A stretch of DNA of 64,000 nt from Hyphomicrobium sp. (GCA_002928515.1 PERI01000007.1:25665-89664), one strand, 5' to 3'; counted from the first letter of the stretch, positions 17,812 through 27,696 are shown. A program made the numbers and translations. The notes: generated from the sequence alone by a model not told the origin.

Positions 17812-19926
17812 ATGCGTCCGGCCTCCCTCAATCCATTGTTTGCGCCAGCCCAGTCTTTGACCGGCATCGGTCCTAGGCTCGCTCTTTTACTGAAAAAGTG
17901 CCTGATCCTGCCGCCCGGCGTCAGCGAACCGCGTGTGGTCGATTTGCTCTGGCATTTGCCGACCGGAGTAATCGACCGGCGGGCGGAGCCATCCACGCGC
18001 GATGCGGTGCCTGGCACGATTGCGACGCTTCTGGTGCGCGTGCTGAAGCATAAGCCGCCGCCTCGCGGCAACAACAAAGTTCCTTATAAAGTCACCTGCG
18101 AAGATGACACGGGCCGGATCGATCTTGTGTTCTTCCGCGTCGAACGCGCGTTCGTCGAACGTCAGTTGCCGGAAGGCGAGATGCGTTATGTGTCGGGTCG
18201 CGTCGAACGGTACGGCGAAACGCTTCAGATGGCCCATCCCGACTACATCATCGCACCGGAAGCCCGCGACGAGTTGCCGATGCTTGAGCCGGTCTATCCG
18301 CTGACCGCCGGGCTCTCGGGCAAAATCCTCTTGAAGGCTGCGCGACAAGCCGTCGATCGCGTCCCCGATTTCGCCGAATGGCAAGATGCGGCGTGGTTGA
18401 AGGCGCGCGGATGGGTGGATTTCAAAACGTCATTGCATCGTCTGCATCGACCTGTTGATGCGCAAGACGTCTCTAACGGAAGCGCACCGTGGCAGCGGCT
18501 GGCATACGACGAACTGCTGGCCGGGCAGTTGGCACTTGGCTTGGTACGCCAAACCGTGCGCGCGCAAACGGGTCGGCGCATTTCGGGTGACGGCCACGTA
18601 CGTGCGCGCATCGCCGATGCCTTGCCTTTTACACTCACCGGGTCGCAGCGCACAGCTTTGAAAGAGATCGCTGAAGATCTCGAAGCGCCGCATCGCATGT
18701 TGCGCTTACTGCAAGGCGACGTCGGCTCAGGCAAAACGGTTGTCGCATTGATGGCCATGGCGATTGCCATTGAGGCTGGAGCCCAAGGCGCGCTCATGGC
18801 TCCGACCGAGGTGCTTGCGCGCCAGCATTTGGAAACGATGGCACCGTTAGCCGACAGCGCTGGCATCACAGTCGCACTTCTTACCGGGCGCGAAAAAGGC
18901 AAAACGCGCGAGGCTATCCTCGCTCGACTAGCCAGTGGCGACATCGATATTCTGATCGGCACGCACGCATTGTTCCAAGCCGATGTTATATTTCATGATC
19001 TCGCTGTCGCCGTGATCGACGAACAACATCGTTTCGGCGTGCATCAGCGCCTGGCATTGCAAGCCAAAGGCAGCAATGGCGGAACCAATGTTCTGGTTAT
19101 GACGGCGACACCCATCCCACGAACGTTGTTGATGACGCATTATGGTGATTTGGAAGTCTCTAAACTCACAGAGAAGCCGGCCGGTCGCAAACCGATCGTG
19201 ACCCGCAAAGTCCCGCTCGAAGCACTGGAAAAATTGATCGACCGCATTCGCGCACAACTGGCGGAAGGCGCGCAAGTCTATTGGGTTTGTCCGTTGATCG
19301 AAAGTTCTGACGTGTCCGATCTCGCCGCCGCAGAAGAACGCCACGCCCATTTGCAGCAGACATTCGGTGAAACGGTCGGGCTCTTGCATGGCGCTTTGCC
19401 CGCCAAAGAAAAAGACGAGACAATGGCGGCTTTCTCTGAAGGCCGCCTGAAAATTCTGGTCGCGACCACCGTGATCGAAGTCGGCGTCAATGTGCCCAAT
19501 GCGAATATCATGGTGATCGAGCACGCCGAACGCTTTGGTCTTGCGCAGTTGCATCAGTTGCGCGGTCGTGTCGGCCGTGGGACGCGCGAAAGTTTCTGCA
19601 TGTTGCTTTACAAAGCGCCCCTTGGCGAAACCTCCGAGCAGCGCCTATCGATGATGGAAGCCACCGAAGACGGTTTCAAAATCGCAGAGAAAGATTTGGA
19701 ATTGCGCGGCGGCGGCGAAATGATGGGCGCACGGCAAAGCGGTGCCCCAGGCTTTCGTGTCGCAGAAGTGCCCGGATTTGATATGCTGCTGGCCGCTGCT
19801 CACGATGACGCGACCATGATTTTGTCTGCCGACCCAGACCTCGTAGGCCCGCGCGGGCAGGCGCTGAGATCGCTGCTGTATCTGTTCGAATGCGATGAGG
19901 CCGTGCGCTTATTCCGCGCTGCGTGA
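17812..19926 (+). CDS. recG: ATP-dependent DNA helicase RecG
   Basis: The 704-residue RecG has the N-terminal wedge domain, starting NPLFAPAQSLTGIGPRLALL, with an OB fold (GRIDLVFFRVERAFVERQLP) that splits forked DNA. The motor follows: Walker A GDVGSGKTVVALMA, DEQH box VIDEQHRFGV, TATPIPRTL, VIEVGVNVPNANIMV, QLRGRVGRGT, and the C-terminal RQSGAPGF helical-hairpin region. It processes stalled replication forks and Holliday junctions. The ATG at 17812 is 6 bases after an AGG. The 3' end overlaps the convergent DUF502 gene by 18 bases. Together with mfd on the other strand it makes this a DNA-repair corner. Confidence 0.97.
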   Translation: MRPASLNPLFAPAQSLTGIGPRLALLLKKCLILPPGVSEPRVVDLLWHLPTGVIDRRAEPSTRDAVPGTIATLLVRVLKHKPPPRGNNKVPYKVTCEDDTGRIDLVFFRVERAFVERQLPEGEMRYVSGRVERYGETLQMAHPDYIIAPEARDELPMLEPVYPLTAGLSGKILLKAARQAVDRVPDFAEWQDAAWLKARGWVDFKTSLHRLHRPVDAQDVSNGSAPWQRLAYDELLAGQLALGLVRQTVRAQTGRRISGDGHVRARIADALPFTLTGSQRTALKEIAEDLEAPHRMLRLLQGDVGSGKTVVALMAMAIAIEAGAQGALMAPTEVLARQHLETMAPLADSAGITVALLTGREKGKTREAILARLASGDIDILIGTHALFQADVIFHDLAVAVIDEQHRFGVHQRLALQAKGSNGGTNVLVMTATPIPRTLLMTHYGDLEVSKLTEKPAGRKPIVTRKVPLEALEKLIDRIRAQLAEGAQVYWVCPLIESSDVSDLAAAEERHAHLQQTFGETVGLLHGALPAKEKDETMAAFSEGRLKILVATTVIEVGVNVPNANIMVIEHAERFGLAQLHQLRGRVGRGTRESFCMLLYKAPLGETSEQRLSMMEATEDGFKIAEKDLELRGGGEMMGARQSGAPGFRVAEVPGFDMLLAAAHDDATMILSADPDLVGPRGQALRSLLYLFECDEAVRLFRAA

Positions 19927-20745
19927 TGGATCAGAAGGCGCAACGCTGCCAGCCGCCAATTGACTGAGCTCGCGCAATTTGGCTTGCGTCTCCGGCATGA
20001 CAATCCCACCGGACAAGACGATTTTTGCTGCCTCTTCGACCGACATCGACAAGAACGTCACGGCGCGGCGCGGCACGAAGCAGATGAAACCGGTTGGCGG
20101 CACGATGCCGGTCGGCATAAACACCGACAACAAATCACTTTCACCGCCGGGCTTCACCTCAGAAATTTCCCCGGCGGTTTCCCCCGTCACAAACACCAGC
20201 GACCACAATCCCTTCGAAGGAAATTCTATCAAGCCAACTTTTTGGAAACTCTGGTTAGGACCGGCCGTAGAAATCACACTTTCAAAGATTTGCTTGATGG
20301 CGCCATAGACGTTGCGCACGATGGGCGTGCGCGACATCATCAACTCGCCCGTCGATACCAAACTTCGGCCCAACAAGTTGGCCGCCAGCGCACCGATCAA
20401 CGTCAACCCAACAATAGCAATGACAAGCCCAAGCCCCGGCAATGGAAACGGCAAATAGGTGTCCGGGTTGTAGGTCGTTGGCAGGAGCGGCTTGATCCAA
20501 GCATCGATCCAGTGGATCAGCCCCCACATGATATAAACGGTGATCGTGACAGGCCCGACAATCACAAGCCCTGTCAAAAACGCATTGCGCAGGCGCGCGC
20601 CGAAATGCCAATCCGTTTGTCCATCGTCACTGGCAAGACGCTTCAAGCCCGCCGTCAATTGCGCAGGCGATAGACCGTTGCTTGGGGTCCTTACATTGGA
20701 CCCGCCGACTTCGGGTAACTGTGGTGCATGTGGCGGCGTGGTCAT
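19909..20745 (-). CDS. DUF502 family membrane protein
   Basis: The 278-residue inner-membrane protein opens with a Pro-rich polar tail. Two membrane segments follow (FLTGLVIVGPVTITVYIMWG and LGLVIAIVGLTLIGALAAN), then RTPIVRNVYGAIKQIFESV and a soluble C-terminal domain with VFMPTGIVPPTGFICFVPR. These are the DUF502 landmarks; no biochemical role is established for the family. The start at 20745 is chosen because the frame upstream of it looks uncoded. It follows the SPOR-domain gene with about 44 bases between start and the upstream stop, so the two may be one operon. Confidence 0.85.
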   Translation of the reverse strand: MTTPPHAPQLPEVGGSNVRTPSNGLSPAQLTAGLKRLASDDGQTDWHFGARLRNAFLTGLVIVGPVTITVYIMWGLIHWIDAWIKPLLPTTYNPDTYLPFPLPGLGLVIAIVGLTLIGALAANLLGRSLVSTGELMMSRTPIVRNVYGAIKQIFESVISTAGPNQSFQKVGLIEFPSKGLWSLVFVTGETAGEISEVKPGGESDLLSVFMPTGIVPPTGFICFVPRRAVTFLSMSVEEAAKIVLSGGIVMPETQAKLRELSQLAAGSVAPSDPSRSAE

Positions 20746-20789
20746 GACAATCTCAAGGGTCGCGACGTCAAAAAAGTTCCGCGCAACCC

Positions 20790-22220
20790 CTAGTTTGTCA
20801 CGACCAGACAATCGAAGCCACTGGTTCGCAGCTTATTGCAAATACCGCGCGATTCCTCGGCGTTGGGATAGCCACCGACGCGAACCCGATAAAACGTACC
20901 CATGGTCCCGATCACGGCTTCATCGACCGTTGGCGAGCGGCTGTTGAAATCTGCCGCATGTGCCTGAGCCAATTGCTGAGCCAAAGACTCGGCCTCTGGC
21001 CGCGAACGAACCGCTGCAATATGCAGTTTATACTTACCGCCTTTGACCGCTGGCTTTGGCGCAGGCGCTTTGGCAACGCTTGTGACGGGTTGAGCCTTTG
21101 ACACGGGCGGCGCAGCAGAAGTCGATGCTGTCGTCAAAGATGATGGATTGTCAGGTGATGTCCAAGGCGCAGCAGGTGCCGGTGCAGCGGCTGTGACGGT
21201 GGCAGGCGCGGACGATGACGAACTGCCGCCGCCGAACATATTCGAGAAGAAACCTGAAACGCTGCTTGCAACCGACGACGATGCTGCGGGCGCAGAACTG
21301 GGTTCAGTCGGTAATGCGGATAAAGCAGGCGCTTCAGCCGAGCCTGATGCAGGTGCAGCCGTCGTCTCCCAAGCGGATGCTGAAGTTGCCGCCAATGCGG
21401 TTTGCTGCGGCGCAGGCGCTGCTTGAGGAACCGGTGCGGCAGCTTTGGCAGCCTCATCATTACGCACCAGCGTTGCGACTGCCGCAGAATCGAGCCCACC
21501 GGAATCGACGGGAGCGGCAGCAAGTTTGCGTGCGCGTGCTGCCTCTTGGGCTTTCTCGCTGTCCGGCTGCTGGCGCGTGACCTGTTGAGTGGGCTCACTC
21601 GACCATGCAGATGTTGCAGCTTCCCCCGACGGTGCAGACGCGGCTGGTTGAATTGGAGCTTGCGTCTGCGCTTTGGCCTCAGCCTTCGTCACAGGTCTTG
21701 GTGCGTCAGGCCCTTTATTCGGATCAGCGGCCACAACGGAATCTGGGACGGCGGGTCCATCGCCAAGACCGGCCATTTTGTAAGCGTCGGCGCGCTCAGC
21801 CATCGCGGCTTGTCGGTCGCTCTCGATCAGACCGTTCTTGAGCCACAACGCGCTCGTTAAATCGGAAATCGCCAGACCGGGTTTATTCTGGCGTTTGTAC
21901 GCCAAGCCACGCGTATAGAGCGCGCGCGCCATGTCACCGCTTGCCAGCCCACCGCCGCGCAAGGCCGTCGAAAGCTGATCGACGGCGGGTTGATATTTTC
22001 CAGACTGAAAAGATTTAAGACCCCCATCGTAAGCGCGTGAGGCCGCCTCTTTAGCGGCTTGCTTTTCAGCCGCGGGGCTGGGCGGCTCGGCTGACTTCTT
22101 CTGTTGGGCGACAGCAAAAGAGCCCGGCAACGCGAGCGCGAATAGACCTGCAAGAGCGACAGCACATACGCCCCGGCTGATCTGGTCCAAATCTATCTGG
22201 CCCCAAGCTATCCGGCTCAT
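20790..22220 (-). CDS. Exported TPR protein with C-terminal SPOR domain
   Basis: The 476-residue protein has a signal peptide (cleavage near SFAVA-QQ). A tetratricopeptide-like helical region follows (AYDGGLKSFQSGKYQPAVDQ, LYTRGLAYKRQNKPGLAISD). Then comes a long Ala/Pro/Ser-rich, low-complexity linker (about residues 155-400), and a C-terminal SPOR domain (GKYKLHIAAVRSRPEAESLA, TFYRVRVGGYPNAEESRGIC). SPOR domains bind denuded peptidoglycan at the division site, so a septal or cell-wall role is likely. The start at 22220 has GGGGA 8 bases upstream. The gene is 62 bases downstream of glmS's 3' side? No: glmS ends at 22340 and this gene starts at 22220, so it follows glmS on the same strand and may be read through from it. 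Confidence 0.82.
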   Translation of the reverse strand: MSRIAWGQIDLDQISRGVCAVALAGLFALALPGSFAVAQQKKSAEPPSPAAEKQAAKEAASRAYDGGLKSFQSGKYQPAVDQLSTALRGGGLASGDMARALYTRGLAYKRQNKPGLAISDLTSALWLKNGLIESDRQAAMAERADAYKMAGLGDGPAVPDSVVAADPNKGPDAPRPVTKAEAKAQTQAPIQPAASAPSGEAATSAWSSEPTQQVTRQQPDSEKAQEAARARKLAAAPVDSGGLDSAAVATLVRNDEAAKAAAPVPQAAPAPQQTALAATSASAWETTAAPASGSAEAPALSALPTEPSSAPAASSSVASSVSGFFSNMFGGGSSSSSAPATVTAAAPAPAAPWTSPDNPSSLTTASTSAAPPVSKAQPVTSVAKAPAPKPAVKGGKYKLHIAAVRSRPEAESLAQQLAQAHAADFNSRSPTVDEAVIGTMGTFYRVRVGGYPNAEESRGICNKLRTSGFDCLVVTN

Positions 22221-22339
22221 GAAACGTCCCCTTCCCCGATGGTACCGTATTGAGAACACCGCACCTTTCGAAGTCACATGTAGGTCAAACAGCCGAAGGA
22301 GGCAAATTCAGGGCTTAAGACGCACCGATGTTGTCCCCG

Positions 22340-24160
22340 TCATTCCACTGTGACGGATTTAGCAAGATTGCGTGGCTGATCCACGTCAGTGCCCATAACA
22401 ACGGCTGTATGATAGGCCAAAAGCTGTGTCGGCACAGCGTACAGAAGCGGCGTCGTAAACGCTGAGACGGTCGGCATCTGGATGTGGGCTGCAAGTTTAC
22501 AACCGACCGAATCGGCAGGCGCATCGGATATCAGGATGATCTGTCCGCCGCGCGCCGCGACTTCCTGCATATTCGATAAGGTCTTTTCAAATAGGTCGTC
22601 TTGTGGCGCGACGACGATGACCGGCACACGCTCGTCGATGAGAGCAATGGGGCCATGCTTGAGTTCACCGGCGGCATAGCCCTCGGCATGAATGTAGGAA
22701 ATTTCTTTCAGCTTCAAAGCGCCTTCGAGCGCGATCGGGAAGCTGGTGCCGCGACCCAGATACAGCACGTCCGTTGCTTTCGACAACTCCTGAGCGATGT
22801 CGATGAATGGCTGTTCGTTGCGGATGATCGAAGAAATATGGCGTGGGATCTCCATCAACGCGGCCACCAATTCCATTTCCTGCTGAGGAGTAATCGTGGC
22901 CCGCGCGCGGGCAATGGCAATCGCCAAACACGCCAGCACCGACAGTTGACACGTAAAAGCTTTGGTCGAGGCAACGCCAATCTCGGGCCCTGCCAGTGTC
23001 GGTAACGCAGCGTGAGATTCACGCGCAATGGTCGAGGTACGCACATTCACGATCGACGCGATGCGCTGGCCGTTGACTTTGCAATAGCGCAGCGTCGCCA
23101 ACGTGTCTGCGGTTTCACCCGACTGCGAAACGAAAACAGCGAGGCCATCTTGCGGCAAGGGCGTTTCGCGATAGCGCATTTCGGAGGCAACATCGATTTC
23201 GACCGCCACGCGTGCCGTGCGCTCGATCCAATATTTCGCGACAAGACCGGCGTAGTAGGCGGTGCCGCACGCCGAAATCGTCACGCGATTGATTTTGGCC
23301 AAATCGATCCCGAGATCTGGGAAATTGACGCGGCCTTCGACCATATCGATATAGTTGGCGAGCGTGTGCGAAATGACTTCCGGTTGCTCGTGTATTTCCT
23401 TCGCCATGAAATGGCGATGATTGCCCTTATCGACTAGCAATGAGCTGGCAACAGACTTGATAACCGGACGCTCGACACGCGCATTACTGCGGTCGAAAAT
23501 TTCGACGCCGGCGCGACGCAACACGGCCCAATCGCCTTCTTCGAGATATGTGATCGCATCTGTGAAGGGTGCCAACGCAATGGCATCCGACCCCAAATAC
23601 ATTTCACCCGAGCCATAACCAATCGCCAATGGTGAGCCTTGCCGTGCGGCGATCATAAGATCGTCGTTGCCAGCGAAAATGATTCCAAGCGCAAACGCGC
23701 CTTGCAGATGTGTGAGGGCTTCCCGCACGGCGTCGATGGGCGACAGACCGCGCTTCATTTCATCGGTAATCAGATGCACAACGGCTTCGGTATCGGTTTC
23801 TGTTTCAAACCGATGGCCTTTGGCTTCAAGCGCCAAGCGCAGTTCTCGAAAATTCTCGATGATGCCGTTATGAACCACCGAAACATTGGCGGTCATGTGT
23901 GGATGCGCGTTGCGCTCGGTCGGGCGGCCGTGGGTCGCCCAGCGCGTGTGTCCAATACCGGTGCGACCTGCGAGCGGTTCGCTCAGCAGCCGACTTTCAA
24001 GATTGCGTAATTTGCCTTCGGCACGACGACGTTCCAACGCGCCATGCTCGACGGTGGCGATACCAGCAGAATCGTAACCGCGATATTCAAGCCGCCGCAG
24101 CGCATCGACCAGATTGGTCGCAACGGCCGATTTGCCCAGAATTCCGACGATGCCGCACAT
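22340..24160 (-). CDS. glmS: Glutamine-fructose-6-phosphate aminotransferase GlmS
   Basis: The 606-residue enzyme makes glucosamine-6-phosphate, the first step to UDP-GlcNAc. It starts MCGIVGILG, with Cys2 the N-terminal nucleophile of the class II glutaminase domain (GHTRWATHG, VVHNGIIENF). Two SIS sugar-isomerase domains follow (SACGTAYYAG, FVSQSGETADTL, YLGRGTSFPIALEGALKLKE), and it ends in YAVPTQLLAYHTA and DQPRNLAKSVTVE. It lies 176 bases after glmU on the same strand. No glmS ribozyme was recognised in the leader, nor would one be expected in this phylum; an AAGGA lies 9 bases before the ATG. Confidence 0.98.
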   Translation of the reverse strand: MCGIVGILGKSAVATNLVDALRRLEYRGYDSAGIATVEHGALERRRAEGKLRNLESRLLSEPLAGRTGIGHTRWATHGRPTERNAHPHMTANVSVVHNGIIENFRELRLALEAKGHRFETETDTEAVVHLITDEMKRGLSPIDAVREALTHLQGAFALGIIFAGNDDLMIAARQGSPLAIGYGSGEMYLGSDAIALAPFTDAITYLEEGDWAVLRRAGVEIFDRSNARVERPVIKSVASSLLVDKGNHRHFMAKEIHEQPEVISHTLANYIDMVEGRVNFPDLGIDLAKINRVTISACGTAYYAGLVAKYWIERTARVAVEIDVASEMRYRETPLPQDGLAVFVSQSGETADTLATLRYCKVNGQRIASIVNVRTSTIARESHAALPTLAGPEIGVASTKAFTCQLSVLACLAIAIARARATITPQQEMELVAALMEIPRHISSIIRNEQPFIDIAQELSKATDVLYLGRGTSFPIALEGALKLKEISYIHAEGYAAGELKHGPIALIDERVPVIVVAPQDDLFEKTLSNMQEVAARGGQIILISDAPADSVGCKLAAHIQMPTVSAFTTPLLYAVPTQLLAYHTAVVMGTDVDQPRNLAKSVTVE

Positions 24161-24336
24161 AGACGTTGATCCTTTAAGAATCGCTCAAGCTGTTAACGAT
24201 TGACCGGACCGCCAGCCGATCTCAAGTCAAACACTGTTTCGTTTCGTCTCAAATGACGGCGATACCGCTCCATGAAGCGTCCAAATCCGAGAATGGTGGA
24301 TGCTATGCAAAGGTCATGCAGAGTTTTCGGGCACCG

Positions 24337-25692
24337 TTAAGACTTCGCTTTGCGGCGCGACATCATGATCCGGAATTTCTCCGCCCAGCCGGGCCGTTCT
24401 TCTTGTTCGCAACGTTCTAATGCCAGAGCTCCAGGACTAACATCCTTGGTGATCACGCTCCCTGAGCCAACGTAGGCACCGGCGCCGATTTTAACCGGGG
24501 CGACCAGCGAAGAATTCGATCCGATGAAGGCACCCTCGCCAATCGTTGTGCGATGCTTGGTAAAGCCATCGTAGTTGCAGAAAATTGTGCCCGCCCCGAT
24601 GTTGGCACCCGCACCCACGCTACCGTCCCCGACATAAGCGAGGTGATTGGCTTTGGACCCTGAAGCCATGTCTGAATTTTTGACTTCGACGAAATTGCCG
24701 ACGTGCACGTTGGTGCCGAGCTTGGCACCAGGTCGCAATCTGGCAAATGGCCCAACGCGCGCACCTGCGGAGATGTGTGCTCCAACGATGTAGCAGTTGG
24801 CCAGAATTTCGACGCCATCTTCGATTGTGACGCCGGGACCGATGAACACATTCGGTTCGATGATAACGTCACAACCGATTTTGGTATCGTACGACAACCA
24901 CACAGTATCTGGCGCGATCATCGTGACACCATCGCGCATCAAAGCTGCCCGCTGACGCGTCTGCCAAATAGATTCAGCCGTTGCCAGTTGATCGCGCGCG
25001 TTAACACCGAGCACTTCGTTTTCGTCGCACGCAACCACAACGCAGCGCAGCCCATCTTCGCGCGCCAGCGCAACCGCATCTGTCAGATAAAATTCACCCT
25101 TAGCGTTATCATTCCCGATACGCGACAGAAGCTCTGCCAGTCGCGGAACACGAAACGCGATCACCCCCGAATTGCACAGATCGATCTGGCGTTCATCATC
25201 ACTGGCATCTTTGTGTTCGCGAATAGCTTGCAGATCGCCACGACTGTCCGTGAGTAATCGTCCGTAGCCGGTAGGATCTTTGGCGCGGAAGCCCAGCACG
25301 GCAACATGAGCGCCAGCATCGAGCGCTGCTGTCAGATAGGTGAGAGTCTCGGGCTGCAGCAATGGCGTGTCGCCATAAAGGATCATCACATCGCCACTGT
25401 GATTTTGCAGCGCCTCGCGCGCTGCGAGCACGGCATCCGCGGTCCCACGCTGATAGTGTTGCACAAAAATTTGAGCGGACGGCACATGCGCAACGGCCTC
25501 GGTGGCAACGGCATCCATGTCGGGCCCCACAACGACCGCAACCGAGCGCGTCTCTGACTGTCCCGAAAGTGCCAGCACATGACCCAACATCGAGCGGCCA
25601 GCAATTTTATGCATGACCTTTGGCAAAGCGGAATTCATGCGCGTGCCTTTGCCAGCAGCAAGCACGATCATCAGCAGTGGCGCATGACCCAT
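24337..25692 (-). CDS. glmU: Bifunctional UDP-GlcNAc pyrophosphorylase/GlcN-1-P acetyltransferase GlmU
   Basis: The 451-residue protein has the uridyltransferase P-loop LAAGKGTRMNSALPKVMH at its N-terminus, YGDTPLLQPETL and NSGVIAF. The left-handed beta-helix acetyltransferase domain follows, with hexapeptide repeats (VFIGPGVTIEDGVEIL, HLAYVGDGSVGAGANIGAGT, CNYDGFTKHRTTIGEGAFIG). It makes UDP-GlcNAc for peptidoglycan and lipid A. The start at 25692 has AGGG 7 bases upstream and sits right at the conserved N-terminus; the longer frame to 25782 is not needed. With glmS downstream the two form the usual amino-sugar operon. Confidence 0.97.
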   Translation of the reverse strand: MGHAPLLMIVLAAGKGTRMNSALPKVMHKIAGRSMLGHVLALSGQSETRSVAVVVGPDMDAVATEAVAHVPSAQIFVQHYQRGTADAVLAAREALQNHSGDVMILYGDTPLLQPETLTYLTAALDAGAHVAVLGFRAKDPTGYGRLLTDSRGDLQAIREHKDASDDERQIDLCNSGVIAFRVPRLAELLSRIGNDNAKGEFYLTDAVALAREDGLRCVVVACDENEVLGVNARDQLATAESIWQTRQRAALMRDGVTMIAPDTVWLSYDTKIGCDVIIEPNVFIGPGVTIEDGVEILANCYIVGAHISAGARVGPFARLRPGAKLGTNVHVGNFVEVKNSDMASGSKANHLAYVGDGSVGAGANIGAGTIFCNYDGFTKHRTTIGEGAFIGSNSSLVAPVKIGAGAYVGSGSVITKDVSPGALALERCEQEERPGWAEKFRIMMSRRKAKS

Positions 25693-26102
25693 GTCAGAAC
25701 CCTTGGTGCAACCTTGCGTGGCAAGGCCAATTGTCTTTGTCGTCTCACGCGCGAGGCATCTGGAGACCTTTTGCGGCGACACTCAAATATAGCGATGGAT
25801 GCCATAGCGCCCCGCCAAACCCTCAGCAAGCTCGGCGCAAAAACCTCAACACCACATCTCAGGACTTAGCCTCGTTTCCCAAAAATCTGATTAACAATCT
25901 GATATGTATCGGCGTTTTGGATTGTTGCCAGCTTGGCGCTATCCACAGGTTCGATCAACTCGGTGGCGATGTGACGTTGCGGACCGCAGGGGACTCACGC
26001 ACGCTTCGGGGTGGTGGCGTTATCCTTAGAAGTGCCACTGAAAACAGTCTGAACAGCTCTTGTTTTTTCATAACCAAGTGGTTGATTTTGGAACAGGACC
26101 CG
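25693..26102. other. Divergent intergenic region between glmU and a SPOR-like gene (410 bp)
   Basis: The plus frame is open across the whole gap but its translation is not protein-like, and the membrane segment of the downstream gene only starts after 26103. The promoters for the glmUS operon and the plus gene must be here. The segment 25870-25930 is AT-rich and is the most likely promoter area. No hairpin or repeat was noticed. Confidence 0.35.
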
Positions 26103-26930
26103 ATGCGCAAACCCGTCACTGAAACGCCAATCAAAAAACCGTCGATGTTCACACCCTACGTGCTGGTGTGGACGATGTTTGGCGCCCTATCCGTTGGCTA
26201 TTTATCGGTTCTAGCGACATCTCCTCAATGGCTTGATGGCTTAACACCATCGTTTGCGTCGGCAGGTTCGAACACCAACGCCGATCAAGACCTCACGTTG
26301 CAACTGACCGCAGATTTAACGCACGTCCGCGATAGCGTAACCCAGATACAGCTCGACTTGGCACGCTTGAGAACCGACGTCGATCAGATGGGTAGCCGCG
26401 ATAGCAATTTTGCTGCCCAACTCGCAGCCTTGGAACAACGCATCGTCGCAGCCCCAACGGGCACCCAACAGGTCGAGGTCCAAGCGCCAACGGCAGAGCC
26501 AACACCTGCACCATCGGCTGCACCCAAGCAGCCAAAGCTGCTCAATGCGGAAAAGCCGGCACCTGTGAAAAGCCAGCAGTCTGATATTGAAACCGGAAGC
26601 GTCGGCAAAACGGCGGCAGCTCCGGTTGGCGATGCGGTGTCGGCACCGCCGCCCGTCAAACCGGCCTCGAAACCAGTTGGTGTATATTTGTCTTCGGGAG
26701 CGTCTCTGGATAGTTTGCGCTTGAACTGGAGCGTACTGACAGACCGAAACGGGGCGTCCTTGAAAGGACTACAACCGCGCTACACGAAGTCCGGCGATGC
26801 CAATGCGCCAAACTATGATCTGTTGGCAGGCCCCGTAAAATCACGCACGGAGGCCGAGCGCGTGTGTCAGGAATTGGCTGCTCAAGACGTAACATGCAGA
26901 GTTACAATTTTTGGCGGTAACGCGCTGTAA
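26103..26930 (+). CDS. Membrane-anchored protein with C-terminal SPOR-like domain
   Basis: The 275-residue protein has a short cytoplasmic tail and a single membrane anchor (YVLVWTMFGALSVGYLSVLA). A predicted coiled coil follows (LTADLTHVRDSVTQIQLDLA, then LRTDVDQMGSRDSNFAAQLA), then a Pro/Ala/Lys-rich linker. The C-terminal about 80 residues are of SPOR type (VGVYLSSGASLDSLRLNWSV, DLLAGPVKSRTEAERVCQEL, CRVTIFGGN). The layout of anchor, coiled coil, linker and peptidoglycan-binding tip suits an envelope or division protein. The ATG at 26103 follows an AGGA 5 bases upstream. It is convergent with the zinc peptidase genes. The SPOR call is by shape and spacing, not by a search. Confidence 0.7.
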   Translation: MRKPVTETPIKKPSMFTPYVLVWTMFGALSVGYLSVLATSPQWLDGLTPSFASAGSNTNADQDLTLQLTADLTHVRDSVTQIQLDLARLRTDVDQMGSRDSNFAAQLAALEQRIVAAPTGTQQVEVQAPTAEPTPAPSAAPKQPKLLNAEKPAPVKSQQSDIETGSVGKTAAAPVGDAVSAPPPVKPASKPVGVYLSSGASLDSLRLNWSVLTDRNGASLKGLQPRYTKSGDANAPNYDLLAGPVKSRTEAERVCQELAAQDVTCRVTIFGGNAL

Positions 26931-26949
26931 TCTGTGATGCGACGACTGA

Positions 26950-27696
26950 CTAGTATTCGGCTGCTTCAAGCACGTTGCACGCGTCGATTTCGCGATTTTG
27001 ATAGCCGATAAGATACCAACGGGTGCGCTGTTCTGACGTGCCATGGGTAAATTGCGCAGGATCGATCAATTGACCAGTGCCACTCGACCGCGCTTTGTCG
27101 TCGCCGATGGCATCCAGAGCTCCTAAAATCCCCGCACGCACGCTTTCATCTTTGGCATAAGCCGGACTATTGCCAGCCCAAACGCCTGCCAAACAATCGG
27201 CTTCCAATTCAAATCGTATGACCAGTTCGCGCTGCAAATGCGGGCTTTCGCGCATCAAACCCGATAGCACACGGAAGCGTCCAAGGATTTTTTGTACGTG
27301 ATGGCCAAGTTCATGGGCCACTAAGAATGCATAGCCTTCGTCGGCAGCACTGCCCAATCGTGACGATAAGCGATCCATTTCCGCGAGCGAAACGAACACC
27401 GTATTATTGCCCGAACAATACACAGGTCCGGTGCCGACGTAGAGGCCGTAGCAGTGCGAAGGCCGCACAGCGGCCACGAAATTGATTTGCGGCAAATCGC
27501 TTTCGTAAAGACGCGTGCCGAGAATCTCGTTCCAAGTCGTTGTCGCATCGTGCCAGGCATTGGCAATCAAAGTTCGCATGCGCATTTCGCGCGCAAGCAT
27601 ATCGGCATCGGTATGTTGAACCGAAACAGGCACGCCTTGAGCTGACACACGATGGGCTGCAAAACTCATAGCGCCGACAAGCGCGACGCAAGCCAT
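26950..27696 (-). CDS. Neutral zinc metallopeptidase, YpfJ-like, secreted (second paralogue)
   Basis: The zinc site is AHELGHHVQ (HExxH) with the downstream Glu in RFELEADCLAGVWA, and the family's C-terminal FTHGTSEQRTRWYLIGYQ. These mark the YpfJ family of unknown physiological role. Unlike its neighbour it lacks the Gly-rich head and has a signal-peptide-like start ending HRVSA-QG. The ATG at 27696 gives 248 residues but leaves no basic N-terminus. Reading back to a CTG at 27753, which has GGGAG at ideal distance, would add NRATLRCKATGRYS and make a textbook signal peptide, so the start is uncertain. It lies 134 bases after its paralogue on the same strand. Confidence 0.8.
   Translation of the reverse strand: MACVALVGAMSFAAHRVSAQGVPVSVQHTDADMLAREMRMRTLIANAWHDATTTWNEILGTRLYESDLPQINFVAAVRPSHCYGLYVGTGPVYCSGNNTVFVSLAEMDRLSSRLGSAADEGYAFLVAHELGHHVQKILGRFRVLSGLMRESPHLQRELVIRFELEADCLAGVWAGNSPAYAKDESVRAGILGALDAIGDDKARSSGTGQLIDPAQFTHGTSEQRTRWYLIGYQNREIDACNVLEAAEY

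Noticed and set aside
22340..24336. glmS ribozyme or sRNA-type leader before glmS
   Set aside because: The 176-base gap shows no catalytic core or GlmZ-like sequence, and these are not expected in this phylum.
25620..26102. Long N-terminal extension of the SPOR-like protein
   Set aside because: The translation in this stretch is not protein-like, it overlaps glmU's start region, and a good ribosome site stands before 26103.
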